Source of the DNA: Hyphomicrobiales bacterium
GTDB taxonomy: Bacteria; Pseudomonadota; Alphaproteobacteria; Rhizobiales; Aestuariivirgaceae
DNA length: 5,652 nucleotides
Reading direction: 5' to 3'
Assembly (NCBI GenBank): GCA_025356765.1
Contig: JANXRO010000393.1
Location: forward strand, 1-5,652
The position numbers were made by a program, and so were the translations under genes. Shown piece after piece: positions 1 through 5,636 of the stretch; within the stretch, counting starts at the first letter, position 1, and every line of letters starts with the position of its first letter. The notes under the pieces are model-generated. The model was given only the letters and a program-made list of their open reading frames with translations, was not told the origin of the DNA and searched no databases.

Positions 1-372
1 TGAGATCACTTGCACATCTAGGCCAAAGTTTTTGGCCATGGACGCGCCGCGCAACAGTTCTTCATGGCGGCCATCGTTCAAAGCCAGAGAGATTGAGCCA
101 TTTTGTTTGAAACCTGTGGCTTGCCCCGTTTCTTTTTCCAATCCTTCGAACAGGCTGGTGGTATATTTGGCAAGTTCGGTCAGGTTACGGGATGCGCGCA
201 ATTGACCGACAAGGCCTGCGGCATGCCATGTTGTGCCCGAGGTGAGTTGTTTGCGTTCAAGCACAGCAACGCTGGTTATGCCGATTTTTGTTAGATGATA
301 GGCAATGGAACAGCCAACGATGCCGCCACCAATTATTGCAACATCAACGTGTTTGGGAAGAGCTTTTGCCAT
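1..372 (-). CDS. FAD-dependent oxidoreductase, dimethylglycine/sarcosine dehydrogenase-like (N-terminal part, runs off left edge)
   Basis: Only the first 124 residues are in the window; the frame is open to base 1. Seen: an N-terminal Rossmann strand and dinucleotide-binding loop GGGIVG (residues 15-20, fitting GxGxxG), an acidic residue ending the second strand (E39, expected to bind the FAD ribose), then GTTWHAAGL at 46-54. In mitochondrial dimethylglycine dehydrogenase the His of the WHAAGL motif carries covalent 8-alpha-histidyl FAD, so H50 is the likely flavinylation site here. Family members oxidise N-methylated glycines, often with a C-terminal folate-binding GcvT-like domain that passes the methyl carbon to tetrahydrofolate; whether that domain exists here cannot be seen. 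The ATG at 372 is preceded by AGGA (382-385, 9-nt spacing). It is divergent from the rhodanese-metZ unit. Exact substrate (dimethylglycine, sarcosine or another methylated amine) is undetermined; family assignment is fairly secure. Confidence 0.85.
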   Translation of the reverse strand, partial: MAKALPKHVDVAIIGGGIVGCSIAYHLTKIGITSVAVLERKQLTSGTTWHAAGLVGQLRASRNLTELAKYTTSLFEGLEKETGQATGFKQNGSISLALNDGRHEELLRGASMAKNFGLDVQVIS

Positions 373-413
373 GTTTGGGAATCCTATTTTGGGTAATGAT
401 ACCAGTGCTGGGC

Positions 414-455
414 TTATAATGCAGCGCTAGAAAATTATAATGCAGCGCCAGAAAA
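414..455. repeat. Tandem direct repeat, 2 x 21 bp, each copy with a TATAAT hexamer
   Basis: Two head-to-tail 21-bp copies (414-434 and 435-455) share the core TTATAATGCAGCGC followed by YAGAAAA. They differ at one base (T428 against C449). Each contains TATAAT on the plus strand (415-420 and 436-441), and the junction creates another TATAAT on the minus strand (439-434). The repeat lies between two divergent genes, so it could be a duplicated promoter element or regulator half-sites; a chance slippage duplication is also possible. Confidence 0.9.
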
Positions 456-526
456 TTTAACCACTCTATCCAGCTTCGCTTTTGCTTGGCCACAGGCATT
501 TGCTTTGCTATGAACGATGAAACAAC

Positions 527-530
527 AGGA
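527..530 (+). promoter_or_regulatory. Ribosome binding site deciding the rhodanese start
   Basis: AGGA lies 7 nt before the ATG at 538. The alternative in-frame ATG at 517 has no Shine-Dalgarno-like sequence ahead of it, so 538 is preferred. Confidence 0.55.
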
Positions 531-537
531 TCAAACC

Positions 538-939
538 ATGTATCAAGGCGATATTCCACCAACAGAAGCCCACCAGCGCTTGAAGGCCAATGCCGCAGCC
601 GTTTTGATTGACGTGCGCACCCAACCAGAATGGACATTTGTGGGCGTGCCCCAGGTTGATCGTTTGGTGCGCTTGTCTTGGCAGGTTTATCCGACAATGG
701 ATGTGAACGGCAATTTCGCCACTGAGATTGAGGCGATGGGCTTGCCGAAGGACACCGAAATTTTGTGCATTTGTCGTTCTGGTGCAAGGTCTGCTTCAGC
801 GGCTACTGCATTAACGCAGGCGGGTTTTACCAATTGTTGGAATGTAGCCCAAGGTTTTGAGGGCGATAAGGACGCTTCTGGCCACCGTGCCAAAGTGAAT
901 GGCTGGAAGGCCGCTGGGCTTCCTTGGGTTCAGAGCTAA
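538..939 (+). CDS. Single-domain rhodanese-like protein (sulfurtransferase)
   Basis: A 133-residue cytoplasmic protein consisting of one rhodanese domain. Seen from the ATG at 538: LIDVRTQPEW near residues 23-33 (the conserved strand plus Asp-Val-Arg), a central F/N-rich segment, then the active-site loop CRSGAR at 79-84 with catalytic Cys79, and the usual ending in which a Gly-rich turn leads to NGWKAAGLPW. Such domains carry sulfur as a cysteine persulfide and move it to cyanide, thiols or a protein partner; the six-residue loop is the sulfurtransferase type rather than the longer Cdc25 phosphatase type. No signal peptide is seen. An upstream ATG at 517 would add seven residues, but only 538 has an AGGA at good spacing. 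The stop codon TAA (937-939) overlaps the metZ ribosome binding site, implying coupled translation and a role tied to sulfide or persulfide handling beside MetZ. The physiological acceptor is unknown. Confidence 0.9.
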   Translation: MYQGDIPPTEAHQRLKANAAAVLIDVRTQPEWTFVGVPQVDRLVRLSWQVYPTMDVNGNFATEIEAMGLPKDTEILCICRSGARSASAATALTQAGFTNCWNVAQGFEGDKDASGHRAKVNGWKAAGLPWVQS

Positions 940-942
940 GGG
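938..942 (+). promoter_or_regulatory. metZ ribosome binding site overlapping the rhodanese stop codon
   Basis: AAGGG begins inside the TAA stop of the rhodanese gene and lies 10 nt before the metZ ATG at 953. This supports 953 over the in-frame ATG at 899, which would overlap the rhodanese gene by 41 nt and add 18 residues absent from the family's usual N terminus. Confidence 0.6.
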
Positions 943-952
943 CACGAAGACA

Positions 953-2161
953 ATGATCAAGGGCAAATATACTAAGAAGCAAAACCCTTCTGGCTGGGGT
1001 GATCAAACCAAACTTGTGCGTGGCGGATTAACGCGTTCAGAGCATGGCGAAACATCGGAAGCCATATATCTCACATCTGGATATGTTTATGACGACCCAG
1101 AAACGGCTGAGCGGCGCTTTAACGGTGAAGAGGAAGGCTATGTTTATGGCCGTTATGGCAATCCCACCGTTACAATGTTGGAAGAACGCTTTCGGCTTTT
1201 AGAAGGTGCTGAAAGTTGTTATGCCGTGGCTTCTGGCATGGCAGCCTGTTGGGGCGCACTGGGATGCCAACTTAAAGCCGGCGACCATGTGGTTGCTTCC
1301 AAAGCGTTGTTCGGTTCTTGCTATCAAATTATCACATCAATTTTGCCGCGCTTTGGTGTGACTCATACTTTGGTGGATGGCACAGATGCAGCGGCTTGGA
1401 AGGCCGCAATGCGGCCAGAAACCAAGGTTGTATTTTTTGAAACTCCATCCAACCCACTTTTAGAAGTTCTTGATATTGCCATGATCAGCGACATTGCCCA
1501 CAAGGCAGGTGCGGTTGTGGTGATGGACAATGTTTTTGCCACGCCTATTTTGCAAAAACCCATGGCCTTGGGTGCTGATGTGGTATTTTATTCAAACACC
1601 AAACACACAGACGGGCAGGGCCGGGTTTTTGGCGGCATGATTTTATCATCGGCTAAATTTAAAGAAGAATTGTTGAAGCCGTTTTTGCGCCACACAGGGC
1701 CAACGCTTTCGCCTTTCAATGCTTGGGTTTTGCTCAAGGGCATGGAAACCATGAAGCTTCGGGTGGAGGCGCAAAGCAAATCTGCTGCGGCGGTTGCTGA
1801 GGCTTTGGCTTCATCCAACGTTATTGAACGGGTTTATTATCCTCACCACGACACCCACGCACAAGTGAAGCTTGCTCGCCAACAAATGAAAATGGGCGGC
1901 ACGATGGTTGGATTTGATCTGAAGGGCGGAAAAACTGAAGCTTTCAATGTTTTGCGCAAGCTTAAGATTATCGACATTTCAAACAATCTGGGTGATGCCA
2001 AATCCTTGATTACACATCCCGCCACCACCACTCATAAAAACATTGGGCCAGATGCGCGCAAACTGATGGGCATTAAAGATGGAAACTTGCGCCTCTCTGT
2101 TGGGCTTGAAGATGTGGAAGATTTAATCGCGGATTTGAAAGAGGCGTTGAAGGGGAGTTGA
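953..2161 (+). CDS. metZ: O-succinylhomoserine sulfhydrylase (MetZ)
   Basis: A 402-residue PLP enzyme of the Cys/Met metabolism family (cystathionine gamma-synthase class, usual length about 390-410). It makes homocysteine from O-succinylhomoserine and sulfide in the cytoplasm, the direct-sulfhydrylation route to methionine. Seen: YGRYGNPT at 65-72 (Tyr/Arg reaching the neighbouring subunit's PLP phosphate), SGMAA at 94-98 (phosphate loop), ETPSNP at 163-168, Asp192 in VMDNVFATP (pairs with the pyridine nitrogen), the Schiff-base Lys217 in YSNTKHTDGQGR, and Arg380 in LRLSVGLED (substrate carboxylate). The N-terminal segment around WGDQTKLVRGG and the TKH-DGQGR loop are typical of MetZ rather than of cystathionine beta-lyase or MetY. 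The start at 953 is chosen because AAGGG precedes it by 10 nt. It is the second gene of a unit with the rhodanese and ends 6 nt from the stop of the convergent DUF2061 gene. An O-acetylhomoserine preference cannot be excluded from sequence alone. Confidence 0.95.
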   Translation: MIKGKYTKKQNPSGWGDQTKLVRGGLTRSEHGETSEAIYLTSGYVYDDPETAERRFNGEEEGYVYGRYGNPTVTMLEERFRLLEGAESCYAVASGMAACWGALGCQLKAGDHVVASKALFGSCYQIITSILPRFGVTHTLVDGTDAAAWKAAMRPETKVVFFETPSNPLLEVLDIAMISDIAHKAGAVVVMDNVFATPILQKPMALGADVVFYSNTKHTDGQGRVFGGMILSSAKFKEELLKPFLRHTGPTLSPFNAWVLLKGMETMKLRVEAQSKSAAAVAEALASSNVIERVYYPHHDTHAQVKLARQQMKMGGTMVGFDLKGGKTEAFNVLRKLKIIDISNNLGDAKSLITHPATTTHKNIGPDARKLMGIKDGNLRLSVGLEDVEDLIADLKEALKGS

Positions 2162-2167
2162 CGCCTT

Positions 2168-2416
2168 TCACTCTGCCAAAGGTTCAATTTTTCTGAGGCC
2201 AAAGCGAGAGTGAGCCCAAGCGCGTTCATGGAAATAATAAAGCGCTATCTTGGTGATGATTTCAAAGAAAGCGATTGAGCCAGCAATTTTAAGCGAGCCA
2301 GAAAAAACGTAGCCCCAGAAGGCCGTATCCAAAGATCCAACAATGCGCCAGCTTATGGCTTTTGCGATTGACCGCCGCGGGTTAGAATTCGCCTTTTTTG
2401 CGATGATGTCTACCAT
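2168..2416 (-). CDS. DUF2061 family small membrane protein
   Basis: An 82-residue protein matching the DUF2061 pattern: a basic N terminus, then KAISWRIVGSLDT (19-31), two hydrophobic segments (about 25-40 and 45-62) and the closing block with HERAW at 63-67. Two short membrane helices in the inner membrane are predicted from hydrophobicity; no catalytic motif is visible and no function is established for the family. The ATG at 2416 has a strong AGGAGA (2422-2427) 5 nt upstream. The gene starts 17 nt after the cysH stop and is the last gene of the minus-strand cys operon, so a role in sulfate assimilation (for example moving or sensing a sulfur compound, or anchoring an enzyme) is plausible but only inferred from position. 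Confidence 0.85.
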   Translation of the reverse strand: MVDIIAKKANSNPRRSIAKAISWRIVGSLDTAFWGYVFSGSLKIAGSIAFFEIITKIALYYFHERAWAHSRFGLRKIEPLAE

Positions 2417-2433
2417 GGCCTTCTCCTATTTCG

Positions 2434-3162
2434 TTAAGCTGCGATGCCACGTTGGTCTGCACGAATAATCTTGCCGTTGGCTGTAAAATGAATGCCGCAT
2501 TCAGTTTTTTCTTGGCCCATCCAGCGACCCGCGCGAGGATTGTCGGCAGATCCGCCAACCGACGTGCATGTGAGCGGCGCACAGCCGATGGAATGATAAC
2601 CAGCAAGCTTCAATGGATGAGACGGCAACTGGTGCTTGATCATATAATTCTGTAAATCAAAACCAGAGAAAGCGGCAAGTGGCTCAATTTTTACGCGCTT
2701 GTCATCAAAGCTTACAAACTTCAGATCAGAGCGCGTGGCGCCATGAAAACGCTTGCGGCCTGAAATCATGGCATCAAACCCTTGAAAAGCTTTTTCCATG
2801 GGCAGTGTTTTGCGAATATTGCAACATTTATCGGGGTTGTTTAAATGTAACGTGCCAGCGGGATCATCTTGTTCAATATCTGCAACATTAGGCTGAAACA
2901 CGCGAACATCTTTCAGGCCCAGTTCACGGACCAACCGATCACGATAAGCAATGGTTTCGGGAAATAGTTTGAGCGTATCCAAAAAAATTACCGGCAAGTG
3001 CCGATCAACTTCTGAAACCATGTGCAGCAACACCGAAGATTCAGCGCCGAAAGAAGACAACAATGCAATGCGGCCCGAAAAATCTTTTGCGGCAGTTGCT
3101 ATTAATGTGCGGCCTTCAAGGCCTGCATAGGCCTCTAGCAGTTGGTTTTCATTAACCGGCAT
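2434..3162 (-). CDS. cysH: Phosphoadenylyl/adenylyl-sulfate reductase (CysH)
   Basis: A 242-residue thioredoxin-dependent reductase that converts adenylyl sulfate (or its 3'-phospho form) to sulfite in assimilatory sulfate reduction. Seen: the PP-loop SSFGAES at 36-42, LDTLKLFPET at 61-70, the Cys pair in DKCCNIRK (C113-C114), GRKRFHGATRS at 135-145, the SIGC segment at 191-194, and the C-terminal catalytic Cys222 in ECGIH. Two cysteine pairs mark the iron-sulfur, APS-reducing type rather than the E. coli PAPS type. However, the second pair is spaced C194-APLT-C199, not the usual Cys-x2-Cys. The start at 3162 is chosen because the protein then begins MPVNENQ, it overlaps the DUF934 gene by only 11 nt, and a GGAAG lies 9 nt upstream; a start at 3243 would add 27 unrelated residues inside DUF934. 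APS versus PAPS specificity is inferred. Confidence 0.93.
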   Translation of the reverse strand: MPVNENQLLEAYAGLEGRTLIATAAKDFSGRIALLSSFGAESSVLLHMVSEVDRHLPVIFLDTLKLFPETIAYRDRLVRELGLKDVRVFQPNVADIEQDDPAGTLHLNNPDKCCNIRKTLPMEKAFQGFDAMISGRKRFHGATRSDLKFVSFDDKRVKIEPLAAFSGFDLQNYMIKHQLPSHPLKLAGYHSIGCAPLTCTSVGGSADNPRAGRWMGQEKTECGIHFTANGKIIRADQRGIAA

Positions 3163-3682
3163 GGGGTTGTTCTTCCCATGGTGCAAAACCCTGTTGGCGG
3201 GTTGACCACACTTCGGTTTCTTGGGCTTGGCGGAACAGGCCACGCTGATAGGCCAGCGACATTTGGTGGCCGGCAGCTTGCCATGTTTGCAGCGGGAAAC
3301 GATCTGTTACAAAAAATGAGTCAAAACCTACTTGGCGCATATACTGCAGCTGGTCGGGCAGAACATTGCCTTCAGCGCGAAGTTCACCGCGATAGCCATC
3401 AAGGCGCAAAGCGCGGGCCAATGAATAGCTGCGACCATCACCGAAGGCGGGGAAAGACAGAACAATCAAAGCAATTTGTGAAATGTATGGTGCAAGTGAT
3501 TCCACTTTATCCGTGTTCGACAGCCGCAAACCCAACACACCAGTGAATTTGGCTAAGCTGTCCCACTCCTGCGCTAGGCGCGTGAAGGATACAATGATCT
3601 TGCCTGTTTCAGGCAGGGCTTCTTCATCACCTAAGTTAACGAACTGATCTGCCACAAAGGCGTTGTTTTTAAGCAGCGGCAT
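3152..3682 (-). CDS. DUF934 family protein, cysI-associated
   Basis: A 176-residue soluble protein of the DUF934 family, found next to sulfite reductase genes in many proteobacteria. The diagnostic conserved block is present: FPAFGDGRSYSLAR at 77-90 followed by GYRGELRAEGNVLPDQ at 96-111 and RQVGFDSF at 116-123. The N-terminal third is variable. No cofactor-binding cysteines or membrane segments are seen; the protein has no Cys at all, which argues against an iron-sulfur carrier. The ATG at 3682 lies inside the end of cysI (14-nt overlap) and has a consensus AAGGAGG 6 nt upstream; its own end overlaps cysH by 11 nt. Position between the two reductases suggests an accessory, regulatory or assembly role in sulfite reduction, but the function is not established. 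Confidence 0.92.
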   Translation of the reverse strand: MPLLKNNAFVADQFVNLGDEEALPETGKIIVSFTRLAQEWDSLAKFTGVLGLRLSNTDKVESLAPYISQIALIVLSFPAFGDGRSYSLARALRLDGYRGELRAEGNVLPDQLQYMRQVGFDSFFVTDRFPLQTWQAAGHQMSLAYQRGLFRQAQETEVWSTRQQGFAPWEEQPHAG

Positions 3683-5324
3683 AAAGTGCCTCCTTGAAAG
3701 GTTTTGGGCCTAAGCGACGATAGGCTGAGATGAAATCTTCCTGCGGCACACGCAGTTTCACATAGGTTTGAAGAATGGTTTCGATAGCATCGGGCACTTC
3801 ATGGGCGGCGAAACCTGGCCCCAAAATTGTGCCGATGGACGCATTTTCAGTTGATGAACCACCCAGTGTGATTTGGAAAAATTCTTCGCCTTTTTTGTCA
3901 AGCCCAAGAATGCCAATATGGCCAACGTGGTGGTGCCCGCAGGCATTGATACAGCCTGAGATGTTGATTTTGAGCGGGCCATAATTTTCCTGCACAGATA
4001 CATCAGCAAATTTGCGGCTGATGGCTTGGGCAATGGGGATTGAACGAGCCGTAGCGAGCGAGCAATAATCCATGCCCGGGCAGGCGATAATGTCGCCGGC
4101 CAAACCATAATTTGCAGCGGCAAGTTCAGCCTTTACCAAGGCTTCCCAAATGCCGAACACATCTTCCAATTTCACATGTGGCAGAACGATGTTTTGGGCG
4201 TGGCTTACGCGCAATTCGTCAAACGAAAACTGTGCAGCCAAATTTGCCATGGTGCGCATTTGCTCACCCGTGGCATCTCCTGGAATTCCACCTTCGGGTT
4301 TCAGCGATATATTGACAATGGTGTAACCATCTTTTTGATGGGCCGCCAAGTTGTTGCGGGCCCAACGTGCAAAATCAGCGTTGCTGCGTTTTGCATCTTC
4401 AAAATGTGGGGCAAAACGCGACAGCTTTTCAAAAGCGGGCGGCTTGAAATATTCGGCAATGCGAGCCAGTTCACGCATTTCAACTTGGGTTTCTTGTGCT
4501 GGGTGTTTGGCATATTCACCCTCTACCTCAGCTTTAAATTTATCTGCGCCCAGTTCGTGAACAAGAATTTTCACACGTGCTTTATATTTATTATCGCGTC
4601 GGCCATAAAGATTATAAACTCGCATGATGGCTTCAAGATACGCGATCAATTCATTTTCGGGCAAGAAGTTACGCACAGTTACGGCAATCATTGGGGTGCG
4701 GCCTTGGCCACCGCCCACCATAATTTCCCAACCCACTTTGCCTTGATCATTTTTATGCAGGCGCATACCGATGTCGTGCACCTTTACGGCCGCCCTATCA
4801 TGGGGCGCACCCGTAATAGCGATTTTGAACTTGCGCGGCAGGTATGAAAATTCTGGATGCAGCGAAGACCACTGGCGGATCAACTCACCCACGGGGCGTG
4901 GATCTGCCAATTCATCTGCTGCAGCACCGGCCCATTGGTCGGTTGTTACGTTGCGGATGCAGTTGCCAGACGTTTGTATGGCGTGCATTTCAACATCGGC
5001 CAAATCTTGCAAAATGTTGGCCGTGTCTTCCAGCTTGATCCAATTATATTGAATGTTTTGGCGGGTGGTGAAGTGGCCATAACCCTTGTCGTATTTATCG
5101 GCGATCATGGCCAGTTGGTGCATTTGCTTTGAAGACAAAGTTCCATAAGGAATTGCCACGCGCAACATGTAAGCGTGAAGCTGCAAATAGAGGCCATTCA
5201 TCAAACGCAATGGCCTGAATTCTTCTTCGGTCAATTCACCTGAAAGGCGGCGATTGGCTTGATCGCGAAACTGAGCTGTGCGCTCATTCACAAATTTGGC
5301 GTCGAATTCGTCATAGCGATACAT
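3669..5324 (-). CDS. cysI: Assimilatory sulfite reductase hemoprotein (CysI; nitrite/sulfite reductase family)
   Basis: A 551-residue siroheme/[4Fe-4S] enzyme that reduces sulfite to sulfide with six electrons in the cytoplasm. Seen: a first ferredoxin-like half with LRVAIPYG at 54-61 and HFTTRQNIQ at 84-92, the siroheme-contact region NCIRNVTTD at 121-129, LPRKFKIAI at 162-170 (K165 and K167 match the substrate-binding lysine pair of E. coli SiR), then the cluster ligands C415-x5-C421 in CPGMDYC and C458-x3-C462 in SGCINAC, followed by the HHHVGHIGILG segment. Length is typical. The ATG follows the DUF2849 stop directly (0 nt) with GGAGG (5330-5334) 5 nt upstream. The close NirA-type nitrite reductases share these motifs; linkage to cysH favours sulfite as substrate. 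No CysJ flavoprotein is in the window, so the electron donor is unknown, perhaps a ferredoxin. Confidence 0.95.
   Translation of the reverse strand: MYRYDEFDAKFVNERTAQFRDQANRRLSGELTEEEFRPLRLMNGLYLQLHAYMLRVAIPYGTLSSKQMHQLAMIADKYDKGYGHFTTRQNIQYNWIKLEDTANILQDLADVEMHAIQTSGNCIRNVTTDQWAGAAADELADPRPVGELIRQWSSLHPEFSYLPRKFKIAITGAPHDRAAVKVHDIGMRLHKNDQGKVGWEIMVGGGQGRTPMIAVTVRNFLPENELIAYLEAIMRVYNLYGRRDNKYKARVKILVHELGADKFKAEVEGEYAKHPAQETQVEMRELARIAEYFKPPAFEKLSRFAPHFEDAKRSNADFARWARNNLAAHQKDGYTIVNISLKPEGGIPGDATGEQMRTMANLAAQFSFDELRVSHAQNIVLPHVKLEDVFGIWEALVKAELAAANYGLAGDIIACPGMDYCSLATARSIPIAQAISRKFADVSVQENYGPLKINISGCINACGHHHVGHIGILGLDKKGEEFFQITLGGSSTENASIGTILGPGFAAHEVPDAIETILQTYVKLRVPQEDFISAYRRLGPKPFKEALYAAA
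3689..3695 (-). promoter_or_regulatory. Consensus Shine-Dalgarno of the DUF934 gene inside cysI
   Basis: AAGGAGG, fully complementary to the 16S rRNA tail, sits within the final cysI codons, 6 nt before the DUF934 ATG. It fixes that start and suggests strong translation of DUF934 relative to its neighbours. Confidence 0.75.
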
Positions 5325-5636
5325 TTATGCCTCCACCGCTTTAAATGCGCCTTGTGTGCCTTCGGCTTGCTTGCCCAAATCCAAGCGGATGGTGGGCCCA
5401 AGGGTGCGAATGCGTTCACGGAAATGGTTGGCGCGAATTTTTCCATCAATGCGTTCGGCATCAAACAAATATTGTCCTGTAATCAGCGTAGATTTTACGT
5501 CATCAGAAGCACGTGCTTCCAGCGCCGCAACGGCAAGCGGTTCCAAAGCTAGAACAGCATCATCAATTTTTTCGCTCCACACCCCGGAACGCGTGAGAAA
5601 AACCACTTCCCCATCGCGCAAGCGGTTTGCGGTCAT
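5325..5636 (-). CDS. DUF2849 family protein, cysI-associated
   Basis: A 103-residue soluble protein fitting the DUF2849 family, known from alphaproteobacterial sulfite reductase operons. Seen: ANRLRDGEVVFLTRSGVWSE at 3-22, a moderately hydrophobic Ala/Leu-rich stretch at 27-44, and a C-terminal block with LRLDL-like sequence (TIRLDLGKQ, 82-90). It has no cysteines, no signal peptide and no clear membrane helix. The ATG at 5636 is preferred over the adjacent GTG at 5639; AAGG lies 7 nt upstream. Its TAA stop abuts the cysI ATG, so the two are translationally coupled. Function is not established; by position it may assist sulfite reductase folding, siroheme loading or electron delivery. Confidence 0.88.
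   Translation of the reverse strand: MTANRLRDGEVVFLTRSGVWSEKIDDAVLALEPLAVAALEARASDDVKSTLITGQYLFDAERIDGKIRANHFRERIRTLGPTIRLDLGKQAEGTQGAFKAVEA

Larger units (their letters stand above)
373..537. promoter_or_regulatory. Divergent intergenic/promoter region between the flavoprotein and the rhodanese-metZ unit
   Basis: This 165-bp non-coding stretch must hold the promoters of both divergent units. It contains the TATAAT-bearing tandem repeat, plus a short imperfect inverted repeat CCAG-TG-CTGG at 402-411. TATAAT hexamers suggest sigma-70 -10 elements, but no TTGACA-like -35 element sits at 16-18 nt from any of them on either strand, so the exact promoter is unresolved. No recognisable methionine riboswitch was found. 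An open minus-strand frame crosses the repeat but resembles no protein and overlaps the rhodanese gene. Confidence 0.5.

Noticed and set aside
344..787. Minus-strand open frame of 147 codons across the intergenic region and the rhodanese gene
   Set aside because: It overlaps the flavoprotein start and is antisense to a clear rhodanese; its only structure, a doubled NFLALHY, is just the translation of the tandem DNA repeat.
373..952. A SAM-binding (SAM-II type) riboswitch ahead of the rhodanese-metZ unit
   Set aside because: Alphaproteobacterial met genes often have one, but I could not find its conserved pseudoknot core in the leader, and there are only 13 nt between the rhodanese and metZ. 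A covariance-model search would settle it.
899..952. Longer metZ N terminus from an ATG at 899
   Set aside because: It would overlap the rhodanese gene by 41 nt and add 18 residues that do not look like the family; the start at 953 has a properly placed ribosome binding site.
1402..1416. Perfect hairpin GGCCGC-AAT-GCGGCC
   Set aside because: It lies inside metZ, encodes ordinary residues of the protein (KAAMRP region) and has no T run, so it is unlikely to be a terminator.
3163..3243. Longer CysH N terminus from 3243
   Set aside because: The extra 27 residues are the out-of-frame reading of the conserved end of DUF934 and do not match CysH proteins.
4176..4847. Plus-strand open frame of 223 codons within cysI
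   Set aside because: It is antisense to a confidently identified sulfite reductase whose catalytic lysines lie in the overlapped stretch, it resembles no protein family, and it has no convincing start signal.
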